Shown here in pieces: positions 1 through 7,242 of a DNA stretch of 39,389 nt. Position numbers and translations under genes: made by a program. How positions within the stretch are numbered: position 1 is the stretch's first letter; every line of letters starts with the position of its first letter. The stretch is from Nicoletella semolina (GTDB lineage Bacteria > Pseudomonadota > Gammaproteobacteria > Enterobacterales > Pasteurellaceae): the NCBI RefSeq assembly GCF_004345745.1, contig NZ_SLXJ01000011.1, positions 31,870 to 71,258 on the forward strand, read 5' to 3'. The notes beneath the pieces are model-generated. The model was not told the origin of the DNA and ran no database searches. It saw only the letters and a list, made by a program, of their open reading frames with translations.

Positions 1-252
1 ACAGAAATCGATGCAAAAAATAACCCTGAACAGACCGCTCCCGTAGAAAACGATCCTCGTAAAGCGGCTGTGGCCGCTGCCCTTGCTCGAGCTAAATCCA
101 AAAAGTTAGTACAGCAAGCCGTTAATCAACAAGCGGATACGCAAGCGGTCGGTTCTACAGAAATCGATGCAAAAAATAACCCTGAACAGACCGCTCCCGT
201 AGAAAACGATCCTCGTAAAGCGGCTGTGGCCGCTGCCCTTGCTCGAGCTAAA
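1..252 (+). repeat. In-frame 156-bp tandem repeat in the rsxC tail
   Basis: Bases 1-96 recur without change at 157-252, so the period is 156 bp or exactly 52 codons. The remainder of the unit (97-156) has no second copy, because the gene ends. Identity at every codon third position implies a recent duplication or continuing homogenisation. The repeat preserves the reading frame, so copy number could change the tail length without breaking the protein. Confidence 0.9.
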
Positions 253-294
253 GCAAAAAAAATGGCACAAATGGAGGCTCAAAATGCCCAATGA
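1..294 (+). CDS. rsxC: RsxC/RnfC electron transport subunit, C-terminal end only (cut by window start)
   Basis: Reading frame 1 is open from the first base to a TGA at 292-294, giving 97 residues of a protein whose start lies outside the window. The residues are Ala/Lys-rich, with the motif [15 protein letters not shown], typical of the low-complexity C-terminal tail of gammaproteobacterial RsxC (RnfC). RsxC is the peripheral, NADH-binding subunit of the Rsx/Rnf membrane complex. rsxD, rsxG and rsxE follow, which supports the call. The tail contains a tandem repeat with a 156-bp (52-codon) period: bases 1-96 are identical to 157-252. More copies may lie upstream. The last 11 bases overlap the next gene. 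The Fe-S and NADH domains cannot be seen here. Confidence 0.88.
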   Translation, partial: TEIDAKNNPEQTAPVENDPRKAAVAAALARAKSKKLVQQAVNQQADTQAVGSTEIDAKNNPEQTAPVENDPRKAAVAAALARAKAKKMAQMEAQNAQ

Positions 295-925
295 GTTTAA
301 TTTATTTCCGCCGCTTCCTTGGTCATTTTTATTTCTACAAGATTTAATTGGCACCATTGTCTTTGCTATTTCTGGAGCAATGGCTGCTCGCCAGCATAAA
401 ATGGATATTTTTGGTCTGTTTATTTTGGCTTTTGTAACAGGTGTCGGCGGTGGCACTCTGCGTGATGTGATGATTGGTAGCACGCCTGTTTTTTGGATAA
501 AACAACCTATTTATGTTTTAATGATTACCCTTGCAGTGATTCTTACCGCTGTGCTGAAACATAATATTGATAAAAAAGGGTGGCAAAAAGGACTGCTGTT
601 TTTTGATGCCATTGGCTTGGGCGTATTTACCGTCATTGGCGTACAAAAGGGCTTAGATTTTGGCGTTCACCCATTGATTGCGATTGCACTCGGTGGCGTA
701 ACGGGCTGTTTTGGCGGTCTAATTCGAGATATTTTACGCAATGAAGTACCCATTATTTTACAACGAGAGATTTATGTAACGGCAAGCCTGATCGGTGGAG
801 CCATTTTCGTACTTTTCTACTATGCAGGGGTAGAAAGTCGCTGGGTTGATATTGTGACAATTAGCTCTGTCATTTTTATTCGTTTGTTAGCCATTCGATT
901 TAATTTAAATCTGCCAAGAATTTAA
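284..925 (+). CDS. TRIC/UPF0126 family membrane protein (YadS/YicG-like)
   Basis: This 213-residue integral membrane protein has about seven hydrophobic segments. Two glycine-rich motifs occur in an internal duplication: [13 protein letters not shown] near residue 50 and [16 protein letters not shown] near residue 138. These are the hallmark of the UPF0126/TRIC family, whose prokaryotic members are described as trimeric cation channels; the physiological ion here is unknown. I chose the ATG at 284 because a GGAG lies just upstream at 273-276 and the protein then starts at a family-like position. An in-frame non-ATG start at 239 would lie deep in rsxC. The gene overlaps the rsxC end by 11 bp and precedes rsxD by 27 bp, so it appears to be translationally coupled within the rsx operon. 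In E. coli rsxC is followed directly by rsxD, so this placement is unusual. Confidence 0.88.
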   Translation: MPNEFNLFPPLPWSFLFLQDLIGTIVFAISGAMAARQHKMDIFGLFILAFVTGVGGGTLRDVMIGSTPVFWIKQPIYVLMITLAVILTAVLKHNIDKKGWQKGLLFFDAIGLGVFTVIGVQKGLDFGVHPLIAIALGGVTGCFGGLIRDILRNEVPIILQREIYVTASLIGGAIFVLFYYAGVESRWVDIVTISSVIFIRLLAIRFNLNLPRI

Positions 926-952
926 GTAAGCAGAAAGAGAAGGAATAGCATT

Positions 953-2014
953 ATGTTCAAAATGGTGAGTTCTCCCCACACTCATTCATCAAATTTAACC
1001 GCAAAATTTATGCTTTGGGTCATTTTTTCGATGCTACCTGCCATTTTTGCATTGTGGTATTTTTTTGGCTATGGTGTATTAATTCAAATCACTATTGCAC
1101 TAATGCTAGCCATCGTTATTGAACTAAGCGTTGCAAAAATACGGCGTAAACCGACCGCTTTCTATCTATCTGATTTTTCAGGCGTACTGACAGGTCTAAT
1201 TCTCGCAGTTTCAATTCCGCCCTACGCGCCTTACTGGCTGATTACCATTGGAATGGTCGTTGCATTATTATTAGCAAAGCACGCTTATGGTGGTTTAGGG
1301 CAGAATATTTTTAATCCTGCGATGGTCGCTTATGCGTTATTGCTGGTCTCATTTCCTGTACAAATGACAGCGTGGCTAGTTCCGCTGGAACTGCTCAATG
1401 AACCACCAACATTGGTAGACAGTTTTTCGTTGATTTTTAAGGGAATCACCAGCGATGGTTTTAGTCTTCATCAATTAATTAGTAGTGTTGATGGCCTCTC
1501 TCAAGCCACTCCATTAGACAGTGCGAAAACCAACCTTACCACACTCGGTATGGATAACTTACTTGCTTCACCTATTTTTAAGCATTCGCTTGCAACAGGT
1601 TGGTGGCAAATCAATGCTGCTTTTTTAGGAGGCGGACTATTCTTATTGTATAAGCGAATTATTCACTGGCAAATTCCACTGGCAATGTTAGTAAGTTTTA
1701 CCCTATTCAGTCTTGTTACCCAACTGATTACGCCTCATCAGCACTTAAATGTGGTCACTCATCTGTTCAGTGGAGCAATGATGTTTGGTGCGTTTTTTAT
1801 CGCAACGGATCCCGTTTCCGCCTCCATCACCCCAAAAGGAAAATTAATCTTTGGCGGTCTAATTGGGATCTTGTTATACCTTATCCGCTACCACGGCAAT
1901 TACCCTGATGGGATAGCCTTTTCCGTGCTACTCGCCAATATTTGCGTGCCACTGATTGATCATTATACTCAACCTCGTTTGTACGGCACAAAAAAAGGTC
2001 GAAAAAATAAATAG
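953..2014 (+). CDS. rsxD: RsxD/RnfD, membrane subunit with covalent FMN
   Basis: The 353-residue polytopic membrane protein is the RnfD/NqrB-type subunit of the ion-translocating oxidoreductase complex. The conserved motif [12 protein letters not shown] lies at about 114-124. [12 protein letters not shown] contains Thr186, which matches the known site where FMN is attached through a phosphoester bond (Thr187 in Vibrio cholerae RnfD). The conserved IATDPVSA segment lies near the C-terminus. The start at 953 has AGAAGGA eight bases upstream. A second in-frame ATG at 962 is possible. Length matches the family. It sits between the TRIC gene and rsxG, on the same strand and closely spaced. Confidence 0.95.
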   Translation: MFKMVSSPHTHSSNLTAKFMLWVIFSMLPAIFALWYFFGYGVLIQITIALMLAIVIELSVAKIRRKPTAFYLSDFSGVLTGLILAVSIPPYAPYWLITIGMVVALLLAKHAYGGLGQNIFNPAMVAYALLLVSFPVQMTAWLVPLELLNEPPTLVDSFSLIFKGITSDGFSLHQLISSVDGLSQATPLDSAKTNLTTLGMDNLLASPIFKHSLATGWWQINAAFLGGGLFLLYKRIIHWQIPLAMLVSFTLFSLVTQLITPHQHLNVVTHLFSGAMMFGAFFIATDPVSASITPKGKLIFGGLIGILLYLIRYHGNYPDGIAFSVLLANICVPLIDHYTQPRLYGTKKGRKNK

Positions 2015-2052
2015 CGGTCAAAAATCAAAAAAAATATAGGAATAAGAATAGA

Positions 2053-2685
2053 ATGCAGGTAAAAAAAATAACTACTCAGTATGGGCTAATTTTAGGAGCA
2101 GTGGCACTGCTTTGCACTGCCATTTCCACCGCCGTTTTTCTTTTAACTCAAGAGAAAATTGCTCAAGTTACCGCTCATCAACAGCGCCAATTGTTACAAG
2201 AAGTTGTGCCGCCTTCTTATTTTGATAACGATCTACTCGCAACTTGCAAAATCGTGGATCTGTCCAATTCACCCTATTTGGATCGGATTTACCTTGCAAA
2301 AAAAGCAGATAAACTCACCGCTTACGCAATCCAAGCTACTGCTCCTGATGGCTATTCTGGCAATATTGTACTTCTAATGGGTATTCAACCTGATGGCAAA
2401 ATACTTGGTGTGCGAACACTAGCCCACAACGAAACACCAGGGTTAGGTGATAAAATCGAAACTCGTGTTGATGATTGGATTGAAAGCTTCACTGGCAAGC
2501 GCTTTTCATTAGAAAATGAAGCACTATGGAAAGTCAAAAAAGATGGCGGGCAATTTGATCAGTTTACGGGAGCAACTATTACTCCAAGAGCAGTTGTCAA
2601 TAATGTTCGCCTGAGTGCTAAATGGGTGATCACAGAACTGAACTCCTCTCCTACATTGATTGAACATTTCCCAAACTGCCAGTAG
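2053..2685 (+). CDS. rsxG: RsxG/RnfG, periplasmic FMN-binding subunit
   Basis: The protein has 210 residues, with one N-terminal membrane anchor (about residues 9-32) followed by a periplasmic FMN-binding domain. The motif ETPGLGDKI lies at about 127-135. The motif FTGATIT at 171-177 holds Thr175, the covalent FMN attachment residue of the RnfG/NqrC family (S/T-G-A-T). It works with RsxD in moving electrons through the membrane complex. In E. coli the Rsx complex keeps SoxR reduced, while Rnf in other bacteria couples ferredoxin and NAD to ion pumping; the sequence does not say which applies here. It lies 38 bp downstream of rsxD. Confidence 0.95.
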   Translation: MQVKKITTQYGLILGAVALLCTAISTAVFLLTQEKIAQVTAHQQRQLLQEVVPPSYFDNDLLATCKIVDLSNSPYLDRIYLAKKADKLTAYAIQATAPDGYSGNIVLLMGIQPDGKILGVRTLAHNETPGLGDKIETRVDDWIESFTGKRFSLENEALWKVKKDGGQFDQFTGATITPRAVVNNVRLSAKWVITELNSSPTLIEHFPNCQ

Positions 2686-2721
2686 TATGATGAGAGAAGA
2701 TAAAAAATTGAGAATATAAGA

Positions 2722-3432
2722 ATGAACAATCAAAACCAAATTCCAATTACAGCAATTGAAGATACGCCAAACGGCTCATTGCCAATCTCATCACAAGCCT
2801 CGACACAATCGTGGCGTAGGCTATTTACTGAAGGGGTGTGGAAAAATAATGGGACATTAGTGCAATTGTTAGGACTTTGCCCCTTGCTGGCAGTCTCAAA
2901 CAATATGACCAATGCTCTTGGTTTAGGCATAGCCACGATGTTAGTGCTAATTTGCACCAATACATTCGTTTCTATTTTTCGCCATTTTACGCCTCATGAT
3001 ATTCGCATTCCAATCTATGTAATGATTATAGCCACCGCCGTTACCGCCATTCAGTTACTAATGAATGCGTTCGCCTACCCCGTTTACCAATCTTTGGGAA
3101 TTTTTATCCCCTTAATTGTTACCAATTGCATTGTTATTGGACGTGCGGAAGCTTTTGCCTCTAAAAATTCGGTACTGCATTCTGCATTTGACGGATTTTC
3201 AATGGGGCTAGGTATGACGTTCAGCCTTGTGATACTTGGAACACTACGAGAAATTATCGGCAACGGTACACTGTTTGACGGATTGCATTTATTACTTGGA
3301 GATTGGGCAAAATCCATTAGAATAGATCTGCTGCAACTAGACTCTGGTCTACTGCTCGCTATTCTTCCCCCTGGGGCATTCATCGGTTTGGGGATTATTC
3401 TCGCCATAAAAAATTTGATCGACCGTAAATAA
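2722..3432 (+). CDS. rsxE: RsxE/RnfE membrane subunit
   Basis: The protein has 236 residues and about six membrane helices. Family signatures include [20 protein letters not shown] (about 39-58), the [11 protein letters not shown] stretch, [30 protein letters not shown] and [10 protein letters not shown]. Compared with E. coli RsxE it has about 30 extra residues at the N-terminus (rich in Ser/Thr/Gln/Pro), and it lacks the last roughly 24 residues. There is no strong ribosome-binding site before the ATG at 2722, and no downstream ATG before the conserved core. The true start could be a TTG near 2778, which leaves the extension uncertain. The gene ends the rsx operon. nth, which follows rsxE in E. 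coli, is absent. Confidence 0.93.
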   Translation: MNNQNQIPITAIEDTPNGSLPISSQASTQSWRRLFTEGVWKNNGTLVQLLGLCPLLAVSNNMTNALGLGIATMLVLICTNTFVSIFRHFTPHDIRIPIYVMIIATAVTAIQLLMNAFAYPVYQSLGIFIPLIVTNCIVIGRAEAFASKNSVLHSAFDGFSMGLGMTFSLVILGTLREIIGNGTLFDGLHLLLGDWAKSIRIDLLQLDSGLLLAILPPGAFIGLGIILAIKNLIDRK

Positions 3433-3496
3433 AGCATTAGAACGTGGAACATTTGTAAATAAATATTCACATAGATCCACAACAAAAAGAGACACT

Positions 3497-4474
3497 ATGA
3501 CAAAACGCATTACAGAACGCTCAGGCTATGAGCATAAATTTCTAATGGAGTTTCTTTATCCTAAATATTGGAGCATTTGGTTTGGCGTATTTATCCTTGC
3601 CATCTTAGCCTATGTGCCTGCAAAATTGCGAGATAAACTCGCCGCTTGTATCGGCAAAATAATTACTAGATATCTCAAAAAAACAGATGGAAAACAATAC
3701 CATAGAGCGGAGGTAAATCTACGTTATTGCTTTCCCAATTGGAGCAAAGAAAAACGTGAAACCGTTATCGAAAAAATGTTTATTACGGTTTCACAAACAA
3801 TGCTGGCAATCGGAGAAACTGCAATTAGATCGACTGCTTATCTACAAAAGCGGTGTGAATTTTCAGGTTTTGAATATGTTAAAGCGGCTCGCTCACAAGG
3901 TAAGAATGTTATTTTGCTTGTCCCACACACTTGGGCGATTGATGCGGCAGGGGTGGCAATGTACACTCACGGTTTCCCAATGACGTCAATGTACAATCCC
4001 CATCGCAATGCATTAGTTGATTGGCTATGGAACATCACTCGAGAGCGTTTTGGTGGAAAAATGCACACTCGTCAGAATGGAATTAAAAAATTTCTGAATG
4101 ATGTTAGAAGGGGCGATTTGGGTTATTTCTTGCCTGATGAGGATTATGGCGAAGAATTAAGCGTTTATGTTGATTTTTTTGCTACAGAAAAAGCAACACT
4201 CCCAGGATTGAACAAAATGGCAAAAGTCACTAACGCTGTTGTCATTCCAATGTTTCCAATCTATAACGATAAAAAATCCGTTTATCAAATAGAAATCTTA
4301 CCACCGCTTGAATTTTCGGAATCGGAAAAGCGAGTAACCTATGAGGAGCAATCTGCACGAGAGATGAATAAAATAATCGAATATTTTGTCAGCAAAAACC
4401 CAGAGCAATATACTTGGATTTTACGTTTACTCAAAACTCGCCGCAATGGTGAAGATATTTATCAAAAGAGCTAA
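3497..4474 (+). CDS. lpxM: Lipid A biosynthesis myristoyl/acyltransferase LpxM (MsbB)
   Basis: The 325-residue protein adds a secondary acyl chain to Kdo-lipid A at the inner face of the cytoplasmic membrane. It has an N-terminal hydrophobic anchor (about 24-42) and the HX4D catalytic motif HTWAID at 144-149. The block FGGKMHTRQNGIK and the C-terminal PEQYTWILRLLKTRRNGE closely follow E. coli LpxM rather than LpxL. Length is also that of LpxM (323). The ATG at 3497 is preceded by AAAGAGA. It follows rsxE by 64 bp on the same strand, so it may be read from rsx transcripts. A terminator hairpin lies 33 bp after the stop. Confidence 0.92.
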   Translation: MTKRITERSGYEHKFLMEFLYPKYWSIWFGVFILAILAYVPAKLRDKLAACIGKIITRYLKKTDGKQYHRAEVNLRYCFPNWSKEKRETVIEKMFITVSQTMLAIGETAIRSTAYLQKRCEFSGFEYVKAARSQGKNVILLVPHTWAIDAAGVAMYTHGFPMTSMYNPHRNALVDWLWNITRERFGGKMHTRQNGIKKFLNDVRRGDLGYFLPDEDYGEELSVYVDFFATEKATLPGLNKMAKVTNAVVIPMFPIYNDKKSVYQIEILPPLEFSESEKRVTYEEQSAREMNKIIEYFVSKNPEQYTWILRLLKTRRNGEDIYQKS

Positions 4475-4506
4475 CGATCTGCTAATGACCGTTGTCAATA
4501 TTTATC

Positions 4507-4528
4507 AGGCGTAATTTTTACGCCTTTT
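4507..4528 (+). terminator. Intrinsic terminator after lpxM
   Basis: An 8-bp stem AGGCGTAA (4507-4514) and TTACGCCT (4518-4525), with a three-base loop, runs into TTTT. It lies 33 bp downstream of the lpxM stop and would end the rsx-lpxM transcript. Confidence 0.75.
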
Positions 4529-4558
4529 AACATCATTTCTCAAAAAACTATTAAAACA

Positions 4559-5311
4559 ATGAAAACCAGTATTTATGATACTCCTGTCTTTTTTGAACGC
4601 TATCTTAAATTACGTCAAAATCCAATCAGCCTGAACGAAGTGGTAGAAAAACCAACAATGTTCTCTTTACTACCAGACTTAACAAATAAAAAGGTCTTAG
4701 ATCTCGGTTGTGGCACTGGCGAGCATTTATTGACTTACTTACAACTTGGTGCAAGAGAAGTCGTTGGCATTGATTTATCACAATCAATGCTCAAGCAAGC
4801 AAAAAATACCGTTGAAAATCACTGGAAGAATCAGACCACTTGTCGCCTCTATGCATTACCGATGGAACAGCTTTCACAATTAGTTGAAACTCATTTTGAC
4901 CTTATCACTAGCTCATTTGCATTTCACTACATTGCCGATTTTCCACAATTACTCACGGATATTTCGACTAAATTAACACCAAATGGTAGGCTCATTTTTT
5001 CACAAGAACACCCCATCGTTACTGCACATAAGCAAGGAGATCGTTGGGAGAAAAATGCACAGAAACAACAAATTGCTTACCGACTAAATCATTATCGAGA
5101 AGAAGGAATACGAGAACGTAATTGGTTCAAGCAATCTTTCAAAACGTATCACCGCACAACCGCAACTATTATTAACCAGCTCATTAGTACAGGCTTTGCG
5201 ATTGAGCAAATAGCAGAACCAATGCTCACCGAGCAAACACAATGGCATAACGAATTCAAAGATCTTCTTCATCGTCCGCCTTTACTGTTTGTAAGATCAG
5301 TAAAAAAATAA
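4559..5311 (+). CDS. Class I SAM-dependent methyltransferase
   Basis: The 250-residue protein has a Rossmann-type methyltransferase fold. Motif I is VLDLGCGTGEHL at about 46-57. The acidic end of strand 2 is in VVGIDLSQSML (about 73-83). Post-motif II appears as FDLITSSFAFHYIADF, and a later LTPNGRLIFSQEHP segment completes the core. The closest type is the small-molecule or UbiE/BioC-like methyltransferase group; the substrate cannot be predicted. The gene starts 30 bp after the lpxM terminator, with no clear Shine-Dalgarno before the ATG (only A-rich sequence). It is followed by a 324-bp non-coding region, so it may be a single-gene unit. Confidence 0.85.
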   Translation: MKTSIYDTPVFFERYLKLRQNPISLNEVVEKPTMFSLLPDLTNKKVLDLGCGTGEHLLTYLQLGAREVVGIDLSQSMLKQAKNTVENHWKNQTTCRLYALPMEQLSQLVETHFDLITSSFAFHYIADFPQLLTDISTKLTPNGRLIFSQEHPIVTAHKQGDRWEKNAQKQQIAYRLNHYREEGIRERNWFKQSFKTYHRTTATIINQLISTGFAIEQIAEPMLTEQTQWHNEFKDLLHRPPLLFVRSVKK

Positions 5312-5319
5312 GGCTTTTT

Positions 5320-5354
5320 CTATCCACATAACCTGTGGATAACTTTGTGGATTA
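5320..5354. other. Cluster of three DnaA-box-like 9-mers in a 324-bp non-coding region
   Basis: The stretch between the methyltransferase (ends 5311) and thiB (ends 5636) has no gene. Near its left end are CTATCCACA (5320-5328, one mismatch to TTATCCACA), TGTGGATAA (5334-5342, exact on the minus strand) and TGTGGATTA (5346-5354, one mismatch). The first two form a perfect 8-bp dyad, TATCCACA/TGTGGATA. The rest of the region is AT-rich. It has very few GATC sites and no replication gene nearby, so a chromosomal origin is unlikely. A DnaA-binding or DnaA-titration site is possible. Otherwise I see only the thiB terminator at the right end. Confidence 0.5.
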
Positions 5355-5584
5355 TTATTAAAAAAACACAGTAAACCTTGATGTATTCTAGGGTTTTACA
5401 ACCCTCTTTACAATTGATTGCAAAATAACTTATCTTTTAAAATCAATGAGTTATATTTTATCTAGCCATTTTTCTCAAAAATTTTTCAGTTTTAAAGCAA
5501 TTTATCGCTTGACAATAAATACCTGTGCAAAACTTATCTCATCACCTTCTCTGGCACTTGACTTTCGGATCTTTTCCTTGCTTT

Positions 5585-5614
5585 AAAAAATGCCTCTCTT
5601 CTAAAAAGAGAGGC
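5585..5614 (-). terminator. Intrinsic terminator of thiB
   Basis: On the minus strand a 9-bp GC-rich stem (GCCTCTCTT 5592-5600 pairing with AAGAGAGGC 5606-5614) is followed by A and then six T (plus-strand A5585-5590). It lies 22 bp past the thiB stop and shows that no thiP or thiQ is cotranscribed. Confidence 0.85.
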
Positions 5615-5635
5615 AAAACCAAAGAACAAAAATAA

Positions 5636-6628
5636 CTATTTTTTGACCGCTTGCTGCCAAGTGGCAAGCCACGCCCTAACGCTATTTAAATTAGGTTGGG
5701 TAAAATCTAACTGACGATATTGTGGCAGTGTTTTAAATGCGGAATCAGCTTGATCACTGACAACAGGCTTCATCACATTATGAAATGCAATAATCTTTTG
5801 AGCTTCTGGCTGCTGCAAAAATTGTAAAAACTGGCGAGCCAATTCAGGCTGCTTGCTACTTTTCGTGATTGCTGCTACCTCAATTTGTACTAGATGCCCC
5901 TCGCTAAAATTTGCCGCAAGATAATTTTCATCTTGTTCGTGCCATTGATGGTAGAGTGGCGAAGTCGCATAGCTTAAGACAAGATCCGATTCACCTTTTA
6001 GAAATGCACCATAAGTTTCAGACCAACCTTTTCCCACCGTTACAGTATGTTTAGCCAAGTTTTCCCAAGCCTGTGGTGCATTCTCACCATAGACACTATT
6101 TACCCAGTAAAGCAGCCCTCGCCCTACGGTACTTGTACGAGGATCTTGATAAATCACTCTCAAATCTTGACGTTCCACTAATTCTTTTAAACTCTTCGGC
6201 GGATTGGCTAACTTTTGCTTATTATAAATAAATGCATATTCACCGAAATCATATGGAATAAAGGTTTTATTTGACCACGCTTGCGGTAGCTCCAGATGAG
6301 CTTGTGTCAATTTATGCTCAATAAACAACCCTGATTTTTCAGCTTCTGGCATCAGAAAATTATCAATCCCCAGCAATACATCAGCTTTGGTTTTCTTCCC
6401 TTCAAGACGCAGACGGTTAAACATAGTAATACCATCTTCAAAGGGCATAAATTTAAGATCACATTGGCATTGCTGTTCAAAAAGCGGCTCTAATTTTGGT
6501 GCGGCCCCCCATTCTGAGGTAAAAGAGTCATAGGTATAAACGGTTAGTGTGGGTGAATTCGCTATTGCTGAAAATGCCGTGAAAGACAATGCGGCAAAAG
6601 AAAGTGGAAAATGTTTGGTGAGTTTCAT
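5636..6628 (-). CDS. thiB: Thiamine/TPP ABC transporter periplasmic binding protein ThiB (TbpA)
   Basis: The 330-residue protein has a Sec signal peptide (about 1-23, cleaved near AIAN). The mature start LTVYTYDSFTSEWG is the diagnostic beginning of ThiB/TbpA. Further matches are EDGITMFNRLRLEGKKTKAD and the LGIDN segment. It captures thiamine and its phosphates in the periplasm for the ThiP permease and ThiQ ATPase. Those two genes normally follow thiB, but here thiB is followed by a terminator and a convergent gene, so its partners must be encoded elsewhere. A TPP riboswitch and a hairpin that can hide the Shine-Dalgarno lie upstream. The ATG at 6628 has AGAAGGA at 6642-6636. Confidence 0.93.
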   Translation of the reverse strand: MKLTKHFPLSFAALSFTAFSAIANSPTLTVYTYDSFTSEWGAAPKLEPLFEQQCQCDLKFMPFEDGITMFNRLRLEGKKTKADVLLGIDNFLMPEAEKSGLFIEHKLTQAHLELPQAWSNKTFIPYDFGEYAFIYNKQKLANPPKSLKELVERQDLRVIYQDPRTSTVGRGLLYWVNSVYGENAPQAWENLAKHTVTVGKGWSETYGAFLKGESDLVLSYATSPLYHQWHEQDENYLAANFSEGHLVQIEVAAITKSSKQPELARQFLQFLQQPEAQKIIAFHNVMKPVVSDQADSAFKTLPQYRQLDFTQPNLNSVRAWLATWQQAVKK

Positions 6629-6634
6629 TAGATA

Positions 6635-6662
6635 TTCCTTCTAAAAAATAAAAATAGAAGGA
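6635..6662 (-). promoter_or_regulatory. Hairpin that sequesters the thiB Shine-Dalgarno (riboswitch expression platform)
   Basis: On the minus strand TCCTTCTA (6662-6655) can pair with TAGAAGGA (6642-6635), which is the thiB ribosome-binding site, across a 12-base A/T-only loop. It lies between the TPP aptamer (ending about 6697) and the ATG at 6628. There is no T-run after it, so control of translation rather than termination is the likely mode. How the aptamer competes with this pairing is inferred and was not folded. Confidence 0.6.
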
Positions 6663-6696
6663 TTCAAAACAGGCGATAATCTATTTTCTGTCTCAA

Positions 6697-6762
6697 ATCC
6701 CTACGCTGATATTAGTCAGATCAGGTTCTATGGGTATCTCTCAGCACTGTAATGCACCCCAA
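6697..6762 (-). promoter_or_regulatory. TPP riboswitch (THI element) upstream of thiB
   Basis: Read on the minus strand, the region carries the conserved THI-box blocks in order: GGGGTGC, CTGAGA, ACCC, GAACCTGATCTG and ATCAGCGTAGGGA. Spacing fits a compact TPP aptamer with P1 closed by the TGGGG...GGGATTT ends. It lies 69 bp upstream of thiB on the same strand. High TPP should reduce production of the uptake protein. Confidence 0.95.
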
Positions 6763-6784
6763 TGAGAACAGTAAATATTCTACA

Positions 6785-6819
6785 ATAAAAAACCCACACT
6801 GCATAAACAAATGTGGGTT
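6785..6819 (-). terminator. Intrinsic terminator of rpsO
   Basis: On the minus strand AACCCACA and TGTGGGTT (plus 6812-6819 and 6791-6798) form an 8-bp stem, followed by a T-rich tract (plus A-run 6785-6790). It separates rpsO from the thiB leader. Confidence 0.8.
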
Positions 6820-6840
6820 TCAATTCTGCATTATTTAGAA

Positions 6841-7110
6841 TTAACGACGTAAGCCTAAACGTGCAATGGTATCTGCATATTTAGCAAGATCGGTACGCTT
6901 CAAGTAGTCTAATAATTTACGACGACGTGAAACCATACGCAATAAACCACGACGACCGTGATGATCTTTTTTGTGTGTTGCAAAGTGCGATTGTAAGTGG
7001 TTAATTTGTGCAGTTAAAAGTGCAATTTGAACTTCAGATGAACCAGTATCTTTTGCATCACGACCAAATTCAGCAACGATTTTTGCTTTTGCTTCTACGC
7101 TTAGAGACAT
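6841..7110 (-). CDS. rpsO: 30S ribosomal protein S15
   Basis: The 89-residue protein has the standard S15 length. Diagnostic segments are [13 protein letters not shown] (about 21-33), [16 protein letters not shown] (about 42-57), and the LLDYLKRTD block ahead of the C-terminal [13 protein letters not shown]15 binds 16S rRNA early in 30S assembly at the platform. The ATG has a strong AGGAG six bases upstream. A sigma-70-type promoter and a leader of about 68 nt precede it; in E. coli S15 represses its own translation through a leader pseudoknot, but I did not verify such a fold here. pnp, which follows rpsO in E. coli, is absent. Confidence 0.98.
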   Translation of the reverse strand: MSLSVEAKAKIVAEFGRDAKDTGSSEVQIALLTAQINHLQSHFATHKKDHHGRRGLLRMVSRRRKLLDYLKRTDLAKYADTIARLGLRR

Positions 7111-7185
7111 TTTTACTCCTAAAAAGGTGAAAGTGAATATTCATCAATAGCCGATCTCTAATTCAGCTACGACACGAGGTTCGAA

Positions 7186-7214
7186 ATTCTAAAGATAAGC
7201 TCACTTAAAAGCAA
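7186..7214 (-). promoter_or_regulatory. Sigma-70 promoter of rpsO
   Basis: On the minus strand TTGCTT (7214-7209) and TAGAAT (7191-7186) are separated by exactly 17 bp. The predicted start is near 7179, about 69 bp before the rpsO ATG. Confidence 0.65.
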
Positions 7215-7242
7215 GCCTTTTTCAAACATTTTACCTAAGAGT

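Noticed and set aside
239-283. Earlier start of the TRIC-family gene
   Set aside because: It would lie far inside rsxC; the ATG at 284 has a ribosome-binding site and fits the family length.
106-483. Minus-strand open frame across rsxC and the TRIC gene
   Set aside because: Shadow of the coding strand: composition mirrors the sense frames and it has no domain or ribosome-binding site.
5312-5635. Chromosomal origin (oriC)
   Set aside because: Only three DnaA-like boxes, almost no GATC sites, and no dnaA, mnmG, mioC or similar neighbour.
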